A stretch of DNA of 64,000 nucleotides from Lactarius indigo (GCA_025766275.1 JAFKAC010000009.1:1426001-1490000), one strand, 5' to 3'; positions 38,367-50,139 are shown, counted from the stretch's first letter. The notes: a model not told the origin generated them from the letters alone. A program made the numbers and translations.

Positions 38367-40234
38367 AGCGATGTTCACCAAGTACTAGCCCAACCCGTGT
38401 GTTTCGCTCTTGGCTACGCCCATCGGTACCCCTCACGCCTTCGTCTTCTCGCTCCTTTCAGTGTCACACCCCTTCCACCATTGCCTTCGTATGAAGATCT
38501 CACTCATTGCATTACTTATCACGCCCTAACTTATCCTACCTATTTTCGTGGCCTTTGTACTTTGCTTTGCTCACTTTTCTGGTGTTCTGTTGGGTTAATT
38601 GTGTTATAGATTTACGAAGTGTGACCTGTCTAAACTCATGCAAATAGAACACGAGTCCTCTCACTGGTAACACTGATGATCACGTACTAAAATCTAGTCG
38701 GAACAAAGGTACGGGAATAGTATATTCAGATTCTTCGAAAGAAACACGAAGTATAGCAAGTGAGGTGACGTCATTATCTGCTGAGCGCAGGTCCCCGAAC
38801 CGAGACGAGCAACTTAGTCCGCGGCAAAAAGATGAGGGTTGCACAAATTTCTCCCCGGTCTCGCACATCGGCATTTTCATCGAGCTTGCAACGCACCTGC
38901 ATTCTTCTTTTCTTTTTCGAGACCCATGTACGCCAAGATGTACGCACGAGCTTTGATTACTGTATGCCTGCCATGTTCGATTCATGGAGGGCGCTCCGTC
39001 TCAGGCTGGGATCGCTGCATCCAAGTCAAGGTACGTTTCCATCGCCACGATAGATTCTTAGAGGAGAAAAAAAACTGAAGTAGCAAGGGCCCACGGGGGG
39101 CTCAATGACGTATGAATATCATATAAAAGACTTTCCCCCGGACAGTTTGTGTCCCAAAATTCGGGAAGGGATTATTGTACAATTATTGTAATGCCCTTAT
39201 GATATCCACAGGAACACAGAATTGGGCCATCGAAATGCACGAAGCGCTGGAAACGTGCATAGAGGATGTGAAGCCCGTACAATAGTAGACGCCGAACCCG
39301 ATTCCGAGCCCAAGCACGGGCTGACTGCGCTGAGCGCTGAGCGTTGACCCGGAGCTTTCCACGTGCGCAACTGCACGTTATCCGAGTCACTGTTGACTCG
39401 ATTCATTTTGTGACGAACTGCTTTTTTAGGGTTTCCCACGTTCGAATATCCGTTACGCATAGCCATGGGCGGGTGTATAGTATCAAATGTACGGAATGGA
39501 AGCACAGGCACACCAGACAATGTCGAATAGATCTCGAAGACGAAGGCGTCGGAGACAAGACGGGTAACAATTGGTCAATTAGTGCCTTTGGGTTTTTGCA
39601 CTGCCATTTTGATCGCACCATTGACAGACCAGGGACCATTCAACGGTGATCGGGCGAATGTTCCTGCCTTTGTCCTCGCTTGATCTTTTCAAAAAGGCTC
39701 CGCGGTATTTGAGTTCTGTCCTGGATGAGGCTGTTCTTCCCATTTTTACCCCCATTTCTGGAGGTAAGTACGCCCTGCATTTCTCTGAGAGAAGAAAATA
39801 TAGTAACGATGGTGGGATGGAGACCTACCTGCTCGCGAGTCGGGGTGTCAAGTGGTCGGGCCAGCCAGCTATCACAGGGACCTGCCATATCTAGGACGTG
39901 GCGTTTGGACGGATTGCTGCAATGAGCGCTGCCATCCCAATCGCATTAGCTTGATGGGCACTTCAAGCGATGCTCGTCAGCTGTATGGCGGTGATATACT
40001 GCCCAATACAGGAATGGTGTTACTTTTAGTTCTTGTCGCCTGGCCGCCCTGAGAGACCTGTGCATTTACCTATTCCATTTGGCATGGCGCCCAGTCCCCT
40101 CATCGCCATCCCTCAACTTCGGCGATTCGAATTCTCTTAAAAGATCATGTTCTCGTGGCTTTCCAATATTATCTCCCCATCCCGTCAAACGATTACTGGC
40201 GAGGCTGAATAGCGACTTCACATCAACTTGATCC
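38367..40234. other. Spacer and left flank of duplicated unit A
   Basis: From 38367 to about 39327 nothing is recognised. From about 39328 onward the sequence belongs to the duplicated unit described separately and forms the upstream region of PHO84 copy 3. Confidence 0.5.
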
Positions 40235-42464
40235 ATGGAGAACGGCCGACACGGCGACCTGGAGCACTTACGAGACCCTATCGATGACCCGGCTCACGAA
40301 CTTGATACCCACAGGGCTGAAGCACTAGAAGCCATCGACAGAGCTCCGTTCTCGTGCGTCGCTAGCCTACTGATGTCTTTCCACCCTTGACCATGTTCGC
40401 CTGTAGCTGGTTTCATGTCAAGGTCTGTCTGGTCGCAGGTACTGGTTTTTTCACGGACGCGTGAGTTTTCATCGGTTACTTTCCCCATTGTGTCCCCCCT
40501 TACCGTTACTTCCGTGTCTAGCTACGATATCTTCGCTATCAACCTGGCGTCCGTCATGTTAGGATATGTGTACGGTCACACCATATGTACGGCGCCCACC
40601 CTGGAAAGCCAGATACGTTAGTCTGACTGATCGACAACCACTGACAGCATCCTCTGGTGCGTCTCCTCAACTATCGGTCAACCAAGATTTCGGAATCAAG
40701 GTCGCAGCCCCGATTGGAAACTTGTTCGGGCAATTGCTATTCGGATGGCTGGCCGACATACTTGGGCGAAAGCGCATGTGTACGTGTTGGTTCATTTACT
40801 GCTTCCTGTACCGTTCCAACCTCGCCGCAATTACAGATGGGATAGAATTAATGATCATCATCACAGCCACGCTCGTCCAGGCGCTTGCTGGGTCTGGTCA
40901 CGCTGTGAATATTATCGGGGTCATCGCCTTCTGGAGATTTGTCATGGGCGTGGGGGTTGGAGGAGACTACCCTCTGAGTGCTGTGATCACCTCTGAATTC
41001 GCTTCCACGCGCCTTCGTGGTCGTCTCATGACAGCAGTGTTCACTGCGCAAGGATGGGGAAATTTCGGTGCGAAATATCCTTACGTAATTTAAGGTAACT
41101 AATCATCCTTAATTCATTTATTCACAGTCGCTTCCTTAGTCGCATTGATCGTGGTTGCTGCTTTTAAAGACTCGATCGTAGCTGGGGACGTCAATCGTGT
41201 GGACTATTGCTGGCGGATTCTCATCGGCTTGGGTTGTGTCCCCGGTGTCATTGCACTTTACTTCCGGCTAACCATCCCGGAAACCCCACGATTCACGATG
41301 GACATTGATCGTGATGTTCGAAGGGCAGCGACGGACATCGACAATGTACTTGGTCCTAGAGGCAACTCTGCGGGCGTCTACTGGGTGGACCCAGATGCAG
41401 ATGCGATTGTGCAACGTGTAGAAGCGCCCCGCCGCAGCCGCTCTGACTTCATGGCCCACTTTGGGAGGTCGCCTAATCTTCAACTTCTGATTGGAGTAGC
41501 ATACTCGTGGTTTGCTGTTGATGCAAGTCATTTGTTCGAATTTATGACTATTCTGGTCACGCACGACTAACGTATACTGTCTAGGTTGCATTCTATGGCC
41601 TTGGTCTCAACTCTTCAGCGATCCTGACATCGGATGTCCTCACCAAAGCTGGGATTGGTTATAAAATCCTGCCTGGCGAATTGCAGGGCAACGACTCCTT
41701 GGCCTTGGGGGCTCGGATGTACAAGACATTGCACAACGTCGCGGAGGGTAGCCTGGTTGTCTCCCTTGCGGGACTTTTGCCAGGTTACTATGCAACCTTC
41801 TTCCTCATCGACTTTTGGGGCCGCAAACCAATACAGTTCATGGGCTTCTCTGCGCTGACAGTGCTATTGGCCGTCATGGGTAAGACGGCCGTTTATAGGA
41901 GCTGGTTTGATATGCTGATCGGAGATGTTCTGGATAGCTGGCATCTACCCTGGTCCTATCCCAGACCAGGAATCCAAGGCCAAGGCCTTTGTCGCGTTGT
42001 ACTGCCTGGCGAATTTTTTCACCAATTTTGGACCGAACGTGACCACTTTCATCATCCCTGGTGAGATTTTTCCCACGCGATACCGTTCGACTGCACACGG
42101 TATTGCTGCGGCGAGCGGGAAGCTCGGGGCCATCGTCTCCCAGATCATCTTCTTCAAGGTGCACGGATCCAAAACGAAATTAAGAGCCGTGTAAGCAGGT
42201 GTTCCTTATTTCTTTTACTGCAGGAATATTGAAACGACCGTCGCTCTAGTCTCGGAATATTTGCGGGTGTCTCGTTGACTGGCATCGCATCGACTTTGTT
42301 GCTGGAAGAAACTAAGGACCGGTCGCTAGAAGAGATTTCACACGAGCAGCGAGGGTTTATCCGCGGTGAGCTGACAGCCTGTCCCACGTTCGTTACCACG
42401 TTCTGACCGTTCGACAGGAGTCGCCCAAGTCGAGATGCGAAACGGCATTGTCCACGCTATCTAA
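40235..42464 (+). CDS. PHO84-type phosphate symporter, copy 3
   Basis: Start [20 protein letters not shown] is nearly identical in copy 4. Landmarks: [125 protein letters not shown] and SGKLGA. It ends MRNGIVHAI. The exon coding the first loop is joined through a longer intron and reads [20 protein letters not shown] loop after TM7 ([20 protein letters not shown]) differs sharply from copy 4. All junctions examined can be placed in frame; the protein looks functional. Confidence 0.9.
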
Positions 42465-45032
42465 CGCCCTGTCACCTTCTCTGACGCCCTGAGGGATCTC
42501 GGGTGGCTTAATATTGTAGTTCTTCCGTTTAATTGAAATGTAATAGGTATCCATGGTATATAATTGTACGATAAAGCAATTCTAGTGTCTTGCCCATATT
42601 CACCTAATGTAGTGCCATGGGTAATTGGCGTTATCATAGGAACACAACGGGAAAAGCGACGTCTAGGCCATTGATAGCAAGCTCTGGCAACATCACGGAT
42701 GCTATGCTAGTGATATCTATGTCTTACGTCGCACTCAAAACGACTGGTCACCAGCATCACAAGACTGTTTTAGACCTCTTCTACAGGAGAAAAAGACCTT
42801 ACTTATAATCCTTTATGAAGCGCAAGGAACTGTGGCACTCTCATATCCTACTTTCTCGAATTTATACACAATCCCTGCCTCTGCAAGTTTCCGTTTCCGC
42901 CTCGCTTGTCTCCCCCGAGATAAGTGGCACACGAACTTGAATTGACCTTATCACGCTGTGCCTGGGCGATGTGTCAGCACCACACGCCACTTACGGTTTG
43001 CATCGACCCATAGCTCTGGGTGCACCTCGTCCTTTGGAATGATCTTGCACGTCAGAATATGGCCCATGAGATATAACTGTCCATTGTCTCCTGACGATCT
43101 GAGCGACTGGCCCTGACAAGGACTCAATAAATTCGTAGTGTTTGGATTGAGCCTTGATCGGCCTGTCTGTGTGCCGTTTTGGCACACACCATGTAGGCAC
43201 GCTAGAATAGCAGACGCACCTTTTTGTTAACTTACAGCATTGTATCCTCATGCATCCCAAGTGACCCAAGTGTTCCAACGCCCCGTCGAAATCACCGCAT
43301 CGCATCGCACCCACTGGCCTTGTTGTTTGTTATCCACTCCGAGTCGTTCATACTCACGCTGCAATGGACATCGACACCGGCACTAATCGTCTCGCCAACG
43401 GGTAATAGCCCCTTGTTCATAGACTATGTGTCCTCATCCCCCGTGTCTTCTTCGTTCCACACCATTCATCGATCACCTCCCACCTCTACCACACCACCCC
43501 TTCCTCTCTGTACGCATGTTGTTACCAGCTTGTTACCTCTTCCACCATTCCTGTCAGCGCCACTAGAATCTCGTCCTGCGACTCCTGTCTCAGCACTCGT
43601 GCCATTCCTTTTACTAATTTTTTCCCTCTACATACCGGTCTCCCCGTATTTTTGTCACCCATTGTTACCCCCTACTTCTGTGTGATTCTCAAGTTGAGTC
43701 CGACCCGTACCCAAAATTGATTCGCTTGTCCTCTCTTGTCGTCTCGCCCGCCTCGGTGGGCATTGATGTGCATGGAAGCATCAAGCATCAGCTATTTCAA
43801 GCTTTACAAATACATCATGACGCACAACAAGAGCCAGTCGGTATAACCCACAGTACCTATTCAGCAAAGTACCTCAAGCGCAAGCGACAAGACCCTGTGA
43901 CATTCTACAGTTGTGCAGACCCCCACAGTCCTCAACAGGGATGACGACGGCCATGAGGAGCAAGGCTCACTTTATTCACTTGCGGTGGTGTGCACAATTT
44001 TCTCATTTCCGTTCCAATAGCTCGTTCATCTGGAAAGCCTGATTAGCGCTCGGTAAGCGCAGGGGTACAAAAACCTGATGACACCCCTTGGGGCTGAGCG
44101 TTGAGCGTTGACTCGGAGCTTTCCAGGTGCACAACTACTAGTACACACTGTCCGAGCCACCGTTGACTCGTATAGATTGTCGGCTTCGAGCCTCACTCCG
44201 GGCCAAGCTGCACTGCCCCCTTTTTTAGGTTTTCCCGCTTTCAAATGTCCACCACGCATAGCTATGGGGCGGATGTATAGTATCAAATGTATGGGGTGGA
44301 ATGGATGCACAGGTACACTGACGGACAATACCGAATAGAACCCGAAGGCGAAGGCGTCGGGGACGAGGCGGTTAATAATTGGTCAACCAGTTCCCTTACG
44401 TTGTTTCACTGCCATTTTGATTGCACCCATTGACAGACCATGATCAGGTGAGCGTCTTGGCAAATATTGTCTATCTTTATCCTCGCTTGATGTTCTCAAA
44501 ATGACTCTGCGGTATCTGGGTTCCATATTAGATGAGGCTGTTCCTCCCATTACACTTCTGGAGGTAAGTCGGCCCTGCATTTTTCTAAGAGAAGAACGAT
44601 AATGGGAAAGAGGCCTGTGCACTCGCAAGTCGTGTCAAGTGATTGGGTCGACTATCATAGGGTCCTGTCATATCTAGGACGCGGCGTTTGTGCAGGTGCT
44701 TCGATGAGCACTGCCATCCAACTGGCAATCGCATCTGGGCCAGCGTGGATGGGCAACCCAAGCGATACCCAGCAGCTGTTGGAGTTACCAATATAGTAAT
44801 GGCCTTACGGTACTGTAAGTTATCCCTGTGGCCTGCAGCCCTGGGCGCTGAGAGACCTGTGTTTTTGCCTAGTTAACTTGGCATCGTGCCCGATGTTGAG
44901 TGTTACCCTCATCGCCCTGCTTTAAGTTCGGTGATTCGAATTCTCTTAAAAGCTGGGTGGATCGTGGCTCTTCGTTATCCTTTTCGCCCCATCCCATTGA
45001 GGTTGAATAACGACTTCGTATTAACTCGATCC
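42465..45032. other. Spacer between PHO84 copies 3 and 4
   Basis: Contains the truncated NOP15 copy (42820-43224), about 870 bp with no counterpart elsewhere in the window (43225-44092, partly pyrimidine-rich) and the left flank of unit B. In the unmatched part, a short frame opening with MDIDTGTNRLANG at 43363 and another at 43717-43944 were noted; neither is recognised. Confidence 0.5.
42820..43224 (-). pseudogene. Truncated, frameshifted copy of NOP15 (3' part)
   Basis: Matches the 3' half of the NOP15 gene at 47728-48200 on the same strand. It begins at the very end of the RRM exon (aacaaaaag before the GTGCGT donor), contains the following intron, and still encodes recognisable pieces such as [20 protein letters not shown]. 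It lacks the N-terminus, the first RRM half and a promoter, has two small deletions around QIV..TMDN, and its stop codon position reads TGC. It is a by-product of the segmental duplication. Confidence 0.88.
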
Positions 45033-48000
45033 ATGGAGAACGGCCGACACGGCGACCTGGAGCACCTACGAGACCCTATCGATGACCCGGCTCACGAACT
45101 TGATACCCTCAGAGCAGATGCACTAGCGGCCATCGACAGTGCTCGTTTCTCGTGCGTCGCTAGCCTACTGATGTCTTTCCACTCTTGACCATGTTCGCCT
45201 GTAGCTGGTTTCATGTCAAGGTCTGTCTGGTCGCAGGTACTGGTTTTTTCACAGACGCGTGAGTTGCCCTCGGTTGCTTGTCCCCTTGTGTCCTCACTTA
45301 TCTGTGATTTTGTGGCGGCCTTCGTCTACGCGTTTAGCTACGATATCTTCGCTATCAATCTGGCGTCTGTCATGTTAGGATATGTGTATGGTCACAACGA
45401 CCCCACGCGTAAGGCGGCCCACGCTGGAAAGACATACGCGTTAATCTGATCGACAACCACTGACAGAACCCCCCTGCCCGTCTTCTCGACTACCATCCGG
45501 AAAACTATCTCCCGGACAAGAGTTCAGAATCAAGGTAGCGGCCCCGATTGGAAACTTAGTCGGGCAATTGCTGTTTGGATGGCTGGCTGACAAACTTGGG
45601 CGAAAGCGCATGTGTACGTGTTGGTTCATTTCCTGCTTCCGGTCCTAACCTCGCTGCAATCACAGATGGGATAGAGCTGATGATCATCATCACAGCCACG
45701 CTCGTCCAGGCGCTTGCCGGGTCTGGTCAGGCCGTAAATATTATCGGGATCATCGCCTTCTGGAGATTTGTCATGGGCGTGGGGATTGGAGGAGACTACC
45801 CTCTGAGTGCCGTGATCACCTCTGAATTCGCCTCGACGCGCTTTCGTGGTCGTCTAATGACGGCAGTGTTCACTGCGCAAGGATGGGGAAATTTCGGTGC
45901 GAAATATTCTTACGTAATTTAAGGTAACTAATCATCCTTAATTCATTTATTCACACAGCCGCTTCCCTGGTCGCGTTAATAGTGATTGCTGCTTATAAAG
46001 ACTCGATCATATCCGGGGGCGCCTGTCGTGTGGACTATTGCTGGCGGATTCTCATCGGCTTGGGTTGTGTCCCCGGTGTCATTGCACTTTACTTCCGGCT
46101 AACCATCCCGGAAACCCCACGATTCACGATGGACATTGATCGTGACGTTCGAAGGGCAGTGACGGACATCGACAATGTACTTGGTCCTAGAGGCAACTCT
46201 GCGGGCGTCTACTGGGTGGACCCAGATGCAGATGCGGTTGTGCAACGTGTAGAAGCGCCCCGCCGCAGCCGCTCTGACTTCATGGCCTACTTTGGGAAGT
46301 GGCCTAATCTCCAACTTCTGATTGGAGTAGCATACTCGTGGTTTGCCGTTGATGCAAGTCGTCTGCTCGAGTTTATTCTGGTCACGCATGACTAACGTAC
46401 AGTATTGTCTAGGTTGCGTTCTACGGCCTTGATCTCAACTCTTCAGCGATCCTGACATCGGATGTCCTCACGAACGCTGGGATTGGTTCCAAGTTTGACA
46501 TCCCGTCTGGGCAATTGAATAGCAACGGCACAATAAATAGCGACAGTACATTGGCCATGTACAATACGCTGCACAACATCGCGGAGGGTAGCCTGGTTGT
46601 CTCTCTTGCGGGACTTCTACCGGGCTACTATGCAACCTTCTACCTCATTGACGATTGGGGTCGCAAGCCAATACAGTTCATGGGCTTCTCTGCGCTGACA
46701 GTGCTATTGGCCGTCCTCGGTAAGACGGCCGTTTCAGTTATAGAAACTGGTTCGAGGTGCTTATCGGAGATGTTCTGGACAGCTGGCATCTACCCCGGTT
46801 CTAGCCCCAATTCCCATCAGGGATCTAAGACCAAGGCCTTTGTCGCGTTGTACTGCCTGGCGAATTTTTTCACCAATTTCGGGCCCAATGTGACGACTTT
46901 CATCATCCCTGGTGAGATTTTTCCCACACGATACCGCTCCACTGCACACGGTATCGCAGCGGCGAGTGGGAAACTCGGGGCCATCGTCTCCCAGATCATC
47001 ATCTTCAAGGTGCACGGATCCGACACGCTGCCCGACACGAAAATAGACGTCGGCAGACTCGACAAGAAACTAAGGGTGGTGTAAGCAGGCGTCACTTCTT
47101 CCCTTTACCACGGGAGTGTCTGAAATAACCGTCGCTCTAGTCTCGGAATATTTGCGGGTGTCTCGTTGACTGGCATCGCATCGACTTTGTTACTAGAAGA
47201 AACCAAGGGCCGGTCGCTAGAAGAGATTTCACACGAGCAGCGAGGGTTTATCCGCGGTGAGCTGACAGCTTGTCCCACGTTCGTTACCACGTTCTGACCG
47301 TTCGACAGGAGTCGCCCAAGTCGAGATGCGAAACGGCATTGTCCATGCTGTCTAACGCCCTGTCACCTTCTGACGCCTTGAGGGATCTCGGGGGTCTTTA
47401 TGCAGTAGCTCTCACGTTTAATCGAAATATAGGAGGTATCCACAGTATGCAATCGTACGATAGAACTTGCTCGTGTTCACTCAATGTTGTAATTGGCATC
47501 GGATTGTGTTATCGTAGGGAGACAATAGATAAACCGACACTCGGACCATAGATAGCAAGCCCCGGCAACGTCACGAGGTCATTTCAACTGAATGGTATCT
47601 ATTCGTGCCTAGGGTGTCGATGGTTCATGAAAGTCCTATGTCGCGTTCAAAACAACTAGTCACAAACATCATGAGACGGTTTTAGACCTTTTCTACGAGA
47701 GGCCTTACTTATAATCCTTTAAGAAGCTCAAAGAACTGCAGCACTCACATATCCTACTTTCTCGAAGTTATACACAATCCCTGCCTCTGCAAGTTTCCGT
47801 TTCCGCCTCGCTTGTCTGCTAAGAAGACGCTTTTCTGCGGCCCGTTGTTGCCCCTCGCTTCGTGGCTACGAATGCCGAATCAGCGTGTCTCCTCCGAGAG
47901 AAGTGGCACACGAACTGACCTTATTATGCTGCGCTTGAGTGAGGCGATACGTCGGCACCACACGCCACTTGCGGTTTGCACCGACCCATAGCTCTGGGTG

Positions 48001-48197
48001 CACCTCGTCCTTTGGAATGACCCTTGCACGTCAGAATATGGCCCATGAGTAGATAATTGTCCATTGTCTCTGCGACGATCTGAGCGACTGGCCCTGACGC
48101 GAACTCAATAAACCCGTAGTGCTTAGATCGGCCTGTCTGTGGTGTCGCTTCTGGCACACGTCATAGAAGGACGCTAGATCAGCAAACGCACCTTTTT
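44093..48197. repeat. Segmental duplication unit B
   Basis: Partner of unit A. It carries PHO84 copy 4 and the 3' half of the intact-looking NOP15 gene. Because NOP15 continues past the right edge here but is cut off in unit A, unit B is inferred to be the source and unit A the derived copy. Confidence 0.88.
45033..47355 (+). CDS. PHO84-type phosphate symporter, copy 4
   Basis: Near twin of copy 3 in the membrane segments: [93 protein letters not shown] (G changed to D relative to copy 3), [33 protein letters not shown] and SGKLGA; it ends MRNGIVHAV. The first loop reads PPCPSSRLPSGKLSPGQEFR, unlike copy 3, and the loop after TM7 carries SGQLNSNGTINSDSTLAM with an NGT glycosylation sequon absent from copy 3. 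A longer insert VHGSDTLPDTKIDVGRLDKK precedes the last exons. It is convergent with NOP15, with about 370 bp between the stops. Confidence 0.9.
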
Positions 48198-48875
48198 GTT
48201 ACGCGAGAGTCGCAAGCGCGAGATGTCGCCAAACTGTGAAAAGTATGTGCGCATCTGATTTTCGTAGAAGCCGTGGGGGATCCGACCAAGATAAACCACG
48301 CCAGTTTCTGCAGCCTAGGGGTAATAATGAGCCCTGTCTCTCGAGTGAGAGACAACGACACGTACGGGCTTCCGTTTCGCCTTTTCGAGTTTTCTCTTCA
48401 CCGTTGCATCGTCCCGAGAAATAGTGGGAAGAGAGCCCACGTCAATGTCGGCTCCCTCATCGACGTCCAGATCATCCCCCGAGGAATCCTCGTCAGTGGA
48501 GAAGCCGTACAAATGAACGTCCTCGGCTTCGGAACTGGACTCTTGTTCGTGTGGTGCTTCAGGCTCGCCTCCCTCTGACTCTGACTGAGAGGGTTCGGGG
48601 CCGGGTGGGAGCGAATGTGGTTTCTGTGGTCCTCGCTGCTTCTGCGCAGGGCGTGCTGCCCGCTTGGTATCCTTGGGTCTATCCACCACCGTCGTCTCCT
48701 CTGTCGTCGATGGGTTGGGGAGCTTCACACGCTTCTTTGTCTCTTCATCCTTGAGTCCCGGTCTTGTGACACGCTCCGCCTTCGCCTTGGGCTTGTGGTT
48801 TTTTGACACTAACGTGCGCTCTGTGACCCGAGCAGACGTCTTTTCTTTTGAGAGTGTCTTGATCTTCGAAGACAT
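47728..48875 (-). CDS. NOP15: Nucleolar RRM protein of the Nop15/NIFK family (one frameshift)
   Basis: Nop15/NIFK is a nucleolar RNA-binding protein needed for 60S pre-ribosome processing. Four exons (48875-48366, 48314-48192, 48136-47920, 47865-47728). The N-terminal ~170 residues are Lys-rich then acidic ([20 protein letters not shown]). The RRM reads [58 protein letters not shown] and [15 protein letters not shown]. The family-specific tail follows as [20 protein letters not shown], then [20 protein letters not shown] and [13 protein letters not shown]. Between LTCK and IPKDE one extra G (ccc on the + strand near 48021-48023) breaks the frame; the pseudogene copy lacks it. Since yeast Nop15 is essential, an assembly error is the simpler explanation. 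It is divergent from the 48959 gene over 83 bp. Confidence 0.88.
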
Positions 48876-48958
48876 CGCCAATAATTGATTTCGATAATAA
48901 TTGATAAATAAATGCTGCTGCAGCCAAACAACTATCGACAAACAAGCAGTCTTCACTC

Positions 48959-49507
48959 ATGGACACGAAACTCGAATTCTCACCTGAAAGTCAACCTGTG
49001 ACAGTACCTCGTTCTACCCTTTTCCCTGAGGGCGGCCACTTCATACCTGATGGCGAGATGCTCGCGCGACTAGAGGAGCTGCTCAGAGCGAGGATTGATT
49101 TTGGACTTTCACAGGCGCGGAGACAGAAGAAGCGCGCCCATTCTGTCAGGGGGCGGCCAGAGTCGATTGAAAAAATGGATAATGCCCGTAAGTCTGGGTT
49201 TCTTTGTCTCTTCCAAACGTATAGACTGGATGTATCCCAATTGCCCCAGCGTTCAGACTCCTTTCCACCGCACATGCTCCAAAAGTCATATCTCTGGAAG
49301 CAAGACCTGTGCCCACACGAACGTGAGTTCTGGCGTATAACTGGTCTGCTATTATATCTGGAGCCTTCTAGGGCATGGGAACCACCTTTGGAAGATACTG
49401 GTTATGAGGCGGAGCTGCGAAGACAGCAAGCCCTCTCTGTAGCTGTTGATGTCCCATCGTTATTGAGGTCTGCGCAAGGATATAACGTTGAGTCACTTGA
49501 GTTCTAG
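48959..49507 (+). CDS. Small conserved-looking protein of unknown function
   Basis: Three exons (48959-49187, 49250-49322, 49372-49507) with good GTAAGT and GTGAGT donors give 145 aa. The N-terminus is FPEGGHFIPDGEMLARLEEL then LRARIDFGLSQARRQKKR (helical, basic end). The middle reads DNAPFRLLSTAHAPKVISLE, and the C-terminal part TAWEPPLEDTGYEAELRRQQ then ALSVAVDVPSLL. The unspliced frame is also open but disrupts the last two blocks, so the spliced form is preferred. The pattern resembles an uncharacterised fungal protein I recall only loosely. The tight head-to-head pairing with NOP15 (83 bp) suggests co-regulation, possibly with ribosome biogenesis; this is inference. Confidence 0.65.
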   Translation: MDTKLEFSPESQPVTVPRSTLFPEGGHFIPDGEMLARLEELLRARIDFGLSQARRQKKRAHSVRGRPESIEKMDNARKSGFLCLFQTYRLDVSQLPQRSDSFPPHMLQKSYLWKQDLCPHEREFWRITGLLLYLEPSRAWEPPLEDTGYEAELRRQQALSVAVDVPSLLRSAQGYNVESLEF

Positions 49508-50139
49508 CAGTGTGATGGACCCCAGCTCAGTGAGAGCAGCCTCAAAGAACCGGAAAAGTCATTTGTGCAAGTTCAGACGCGCTTCCCTCGTCCCTTACGT
49601 TCTTTTTGGCCGAATTTCCTCACAAAAGTCACTGGCCATCAAGGACGCGACACGATCGTGACCTTCGGCCATCACCACACGAGGTCATAATAAAGGGAGA
49701 TGGTTTACCTGTGATCTCCCTTAAGTTGCAGCCCGAAGGAATCGAGCAACCCGCAGTACGGGTCAGACGGGAGCGCACGCGAAGGAAGCATAGTACTGTA
49801 GCACCGCAGACTTCAGGAAGCCAGCATGTTGGTGGACCCGTCTCGGCACACATAGAAGGTACCATGTAGTTTGTCATACATGTATATTCCCTATTTTTGG
49901 TGAACTACGGAAAACCACAGTACATGAAGGACAAGCTTATGGTGACTACACAGACACCCATCCAGCTACGGGCTTTTAATATTTCTCAGCTATCGAAGAT
50001 GGCTAAGATCGGTGTTACTGCAAAGGGCCAAAAACGTCACACTCTCGCAACTTCATCGTTATTCCAGCCGTTCATCAGAGGCGGGTTGATGTAATACTTG
50101 AACGGTACCGCATCTGTACTGTTGTGCTGATAGGTAAGC
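49508..50139. other. Intergenic, nothing recognised
   Basis: Short open frames on both strands only. The right part may overlap the degraded 3' end of the next reverse-strand gene. Confidence 0.35.

Larger units (their letters stand above)
39328..43224. repeat. Segmental duplication unit A
   Basis: About 3.9 kb matching unit B (44093-48197). It starts with gcgctgagcgctgagcg and shared upstream sequence (for example ggagctttcca, gtgtatagtatcaaatgta and cattttgat blocks), continues through PHO84 copy 3 and its 3' flank, and ends inside a truncated NOP15 copy at cctttttgtta. Exons match almost perfectly; intergenic parts have accumulated more changes. Confidence 0.88.

Noticed and set aside
29813..44129. 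CACGTG (Pho4-type) sites upstream of PHO84 copies 1-3 (29813, 35532, 39360), changed to CAGGTG before copy 4 (44124)
   Set aside because: About a dozen CACGTG hexamers were seen elsewhere in the window, close to chance for 64 kb, so these give no evidence of phosphate-specific regulation.
49192..49340. Alternative splice of the 48959 gene using the tatag acceptor at about 49224
   Set aside because: It gives a frame that stops soon after and loses the conserved-looking FRLLSTAHAPKVISL and AWEPPLEDTGYEAE blocks.
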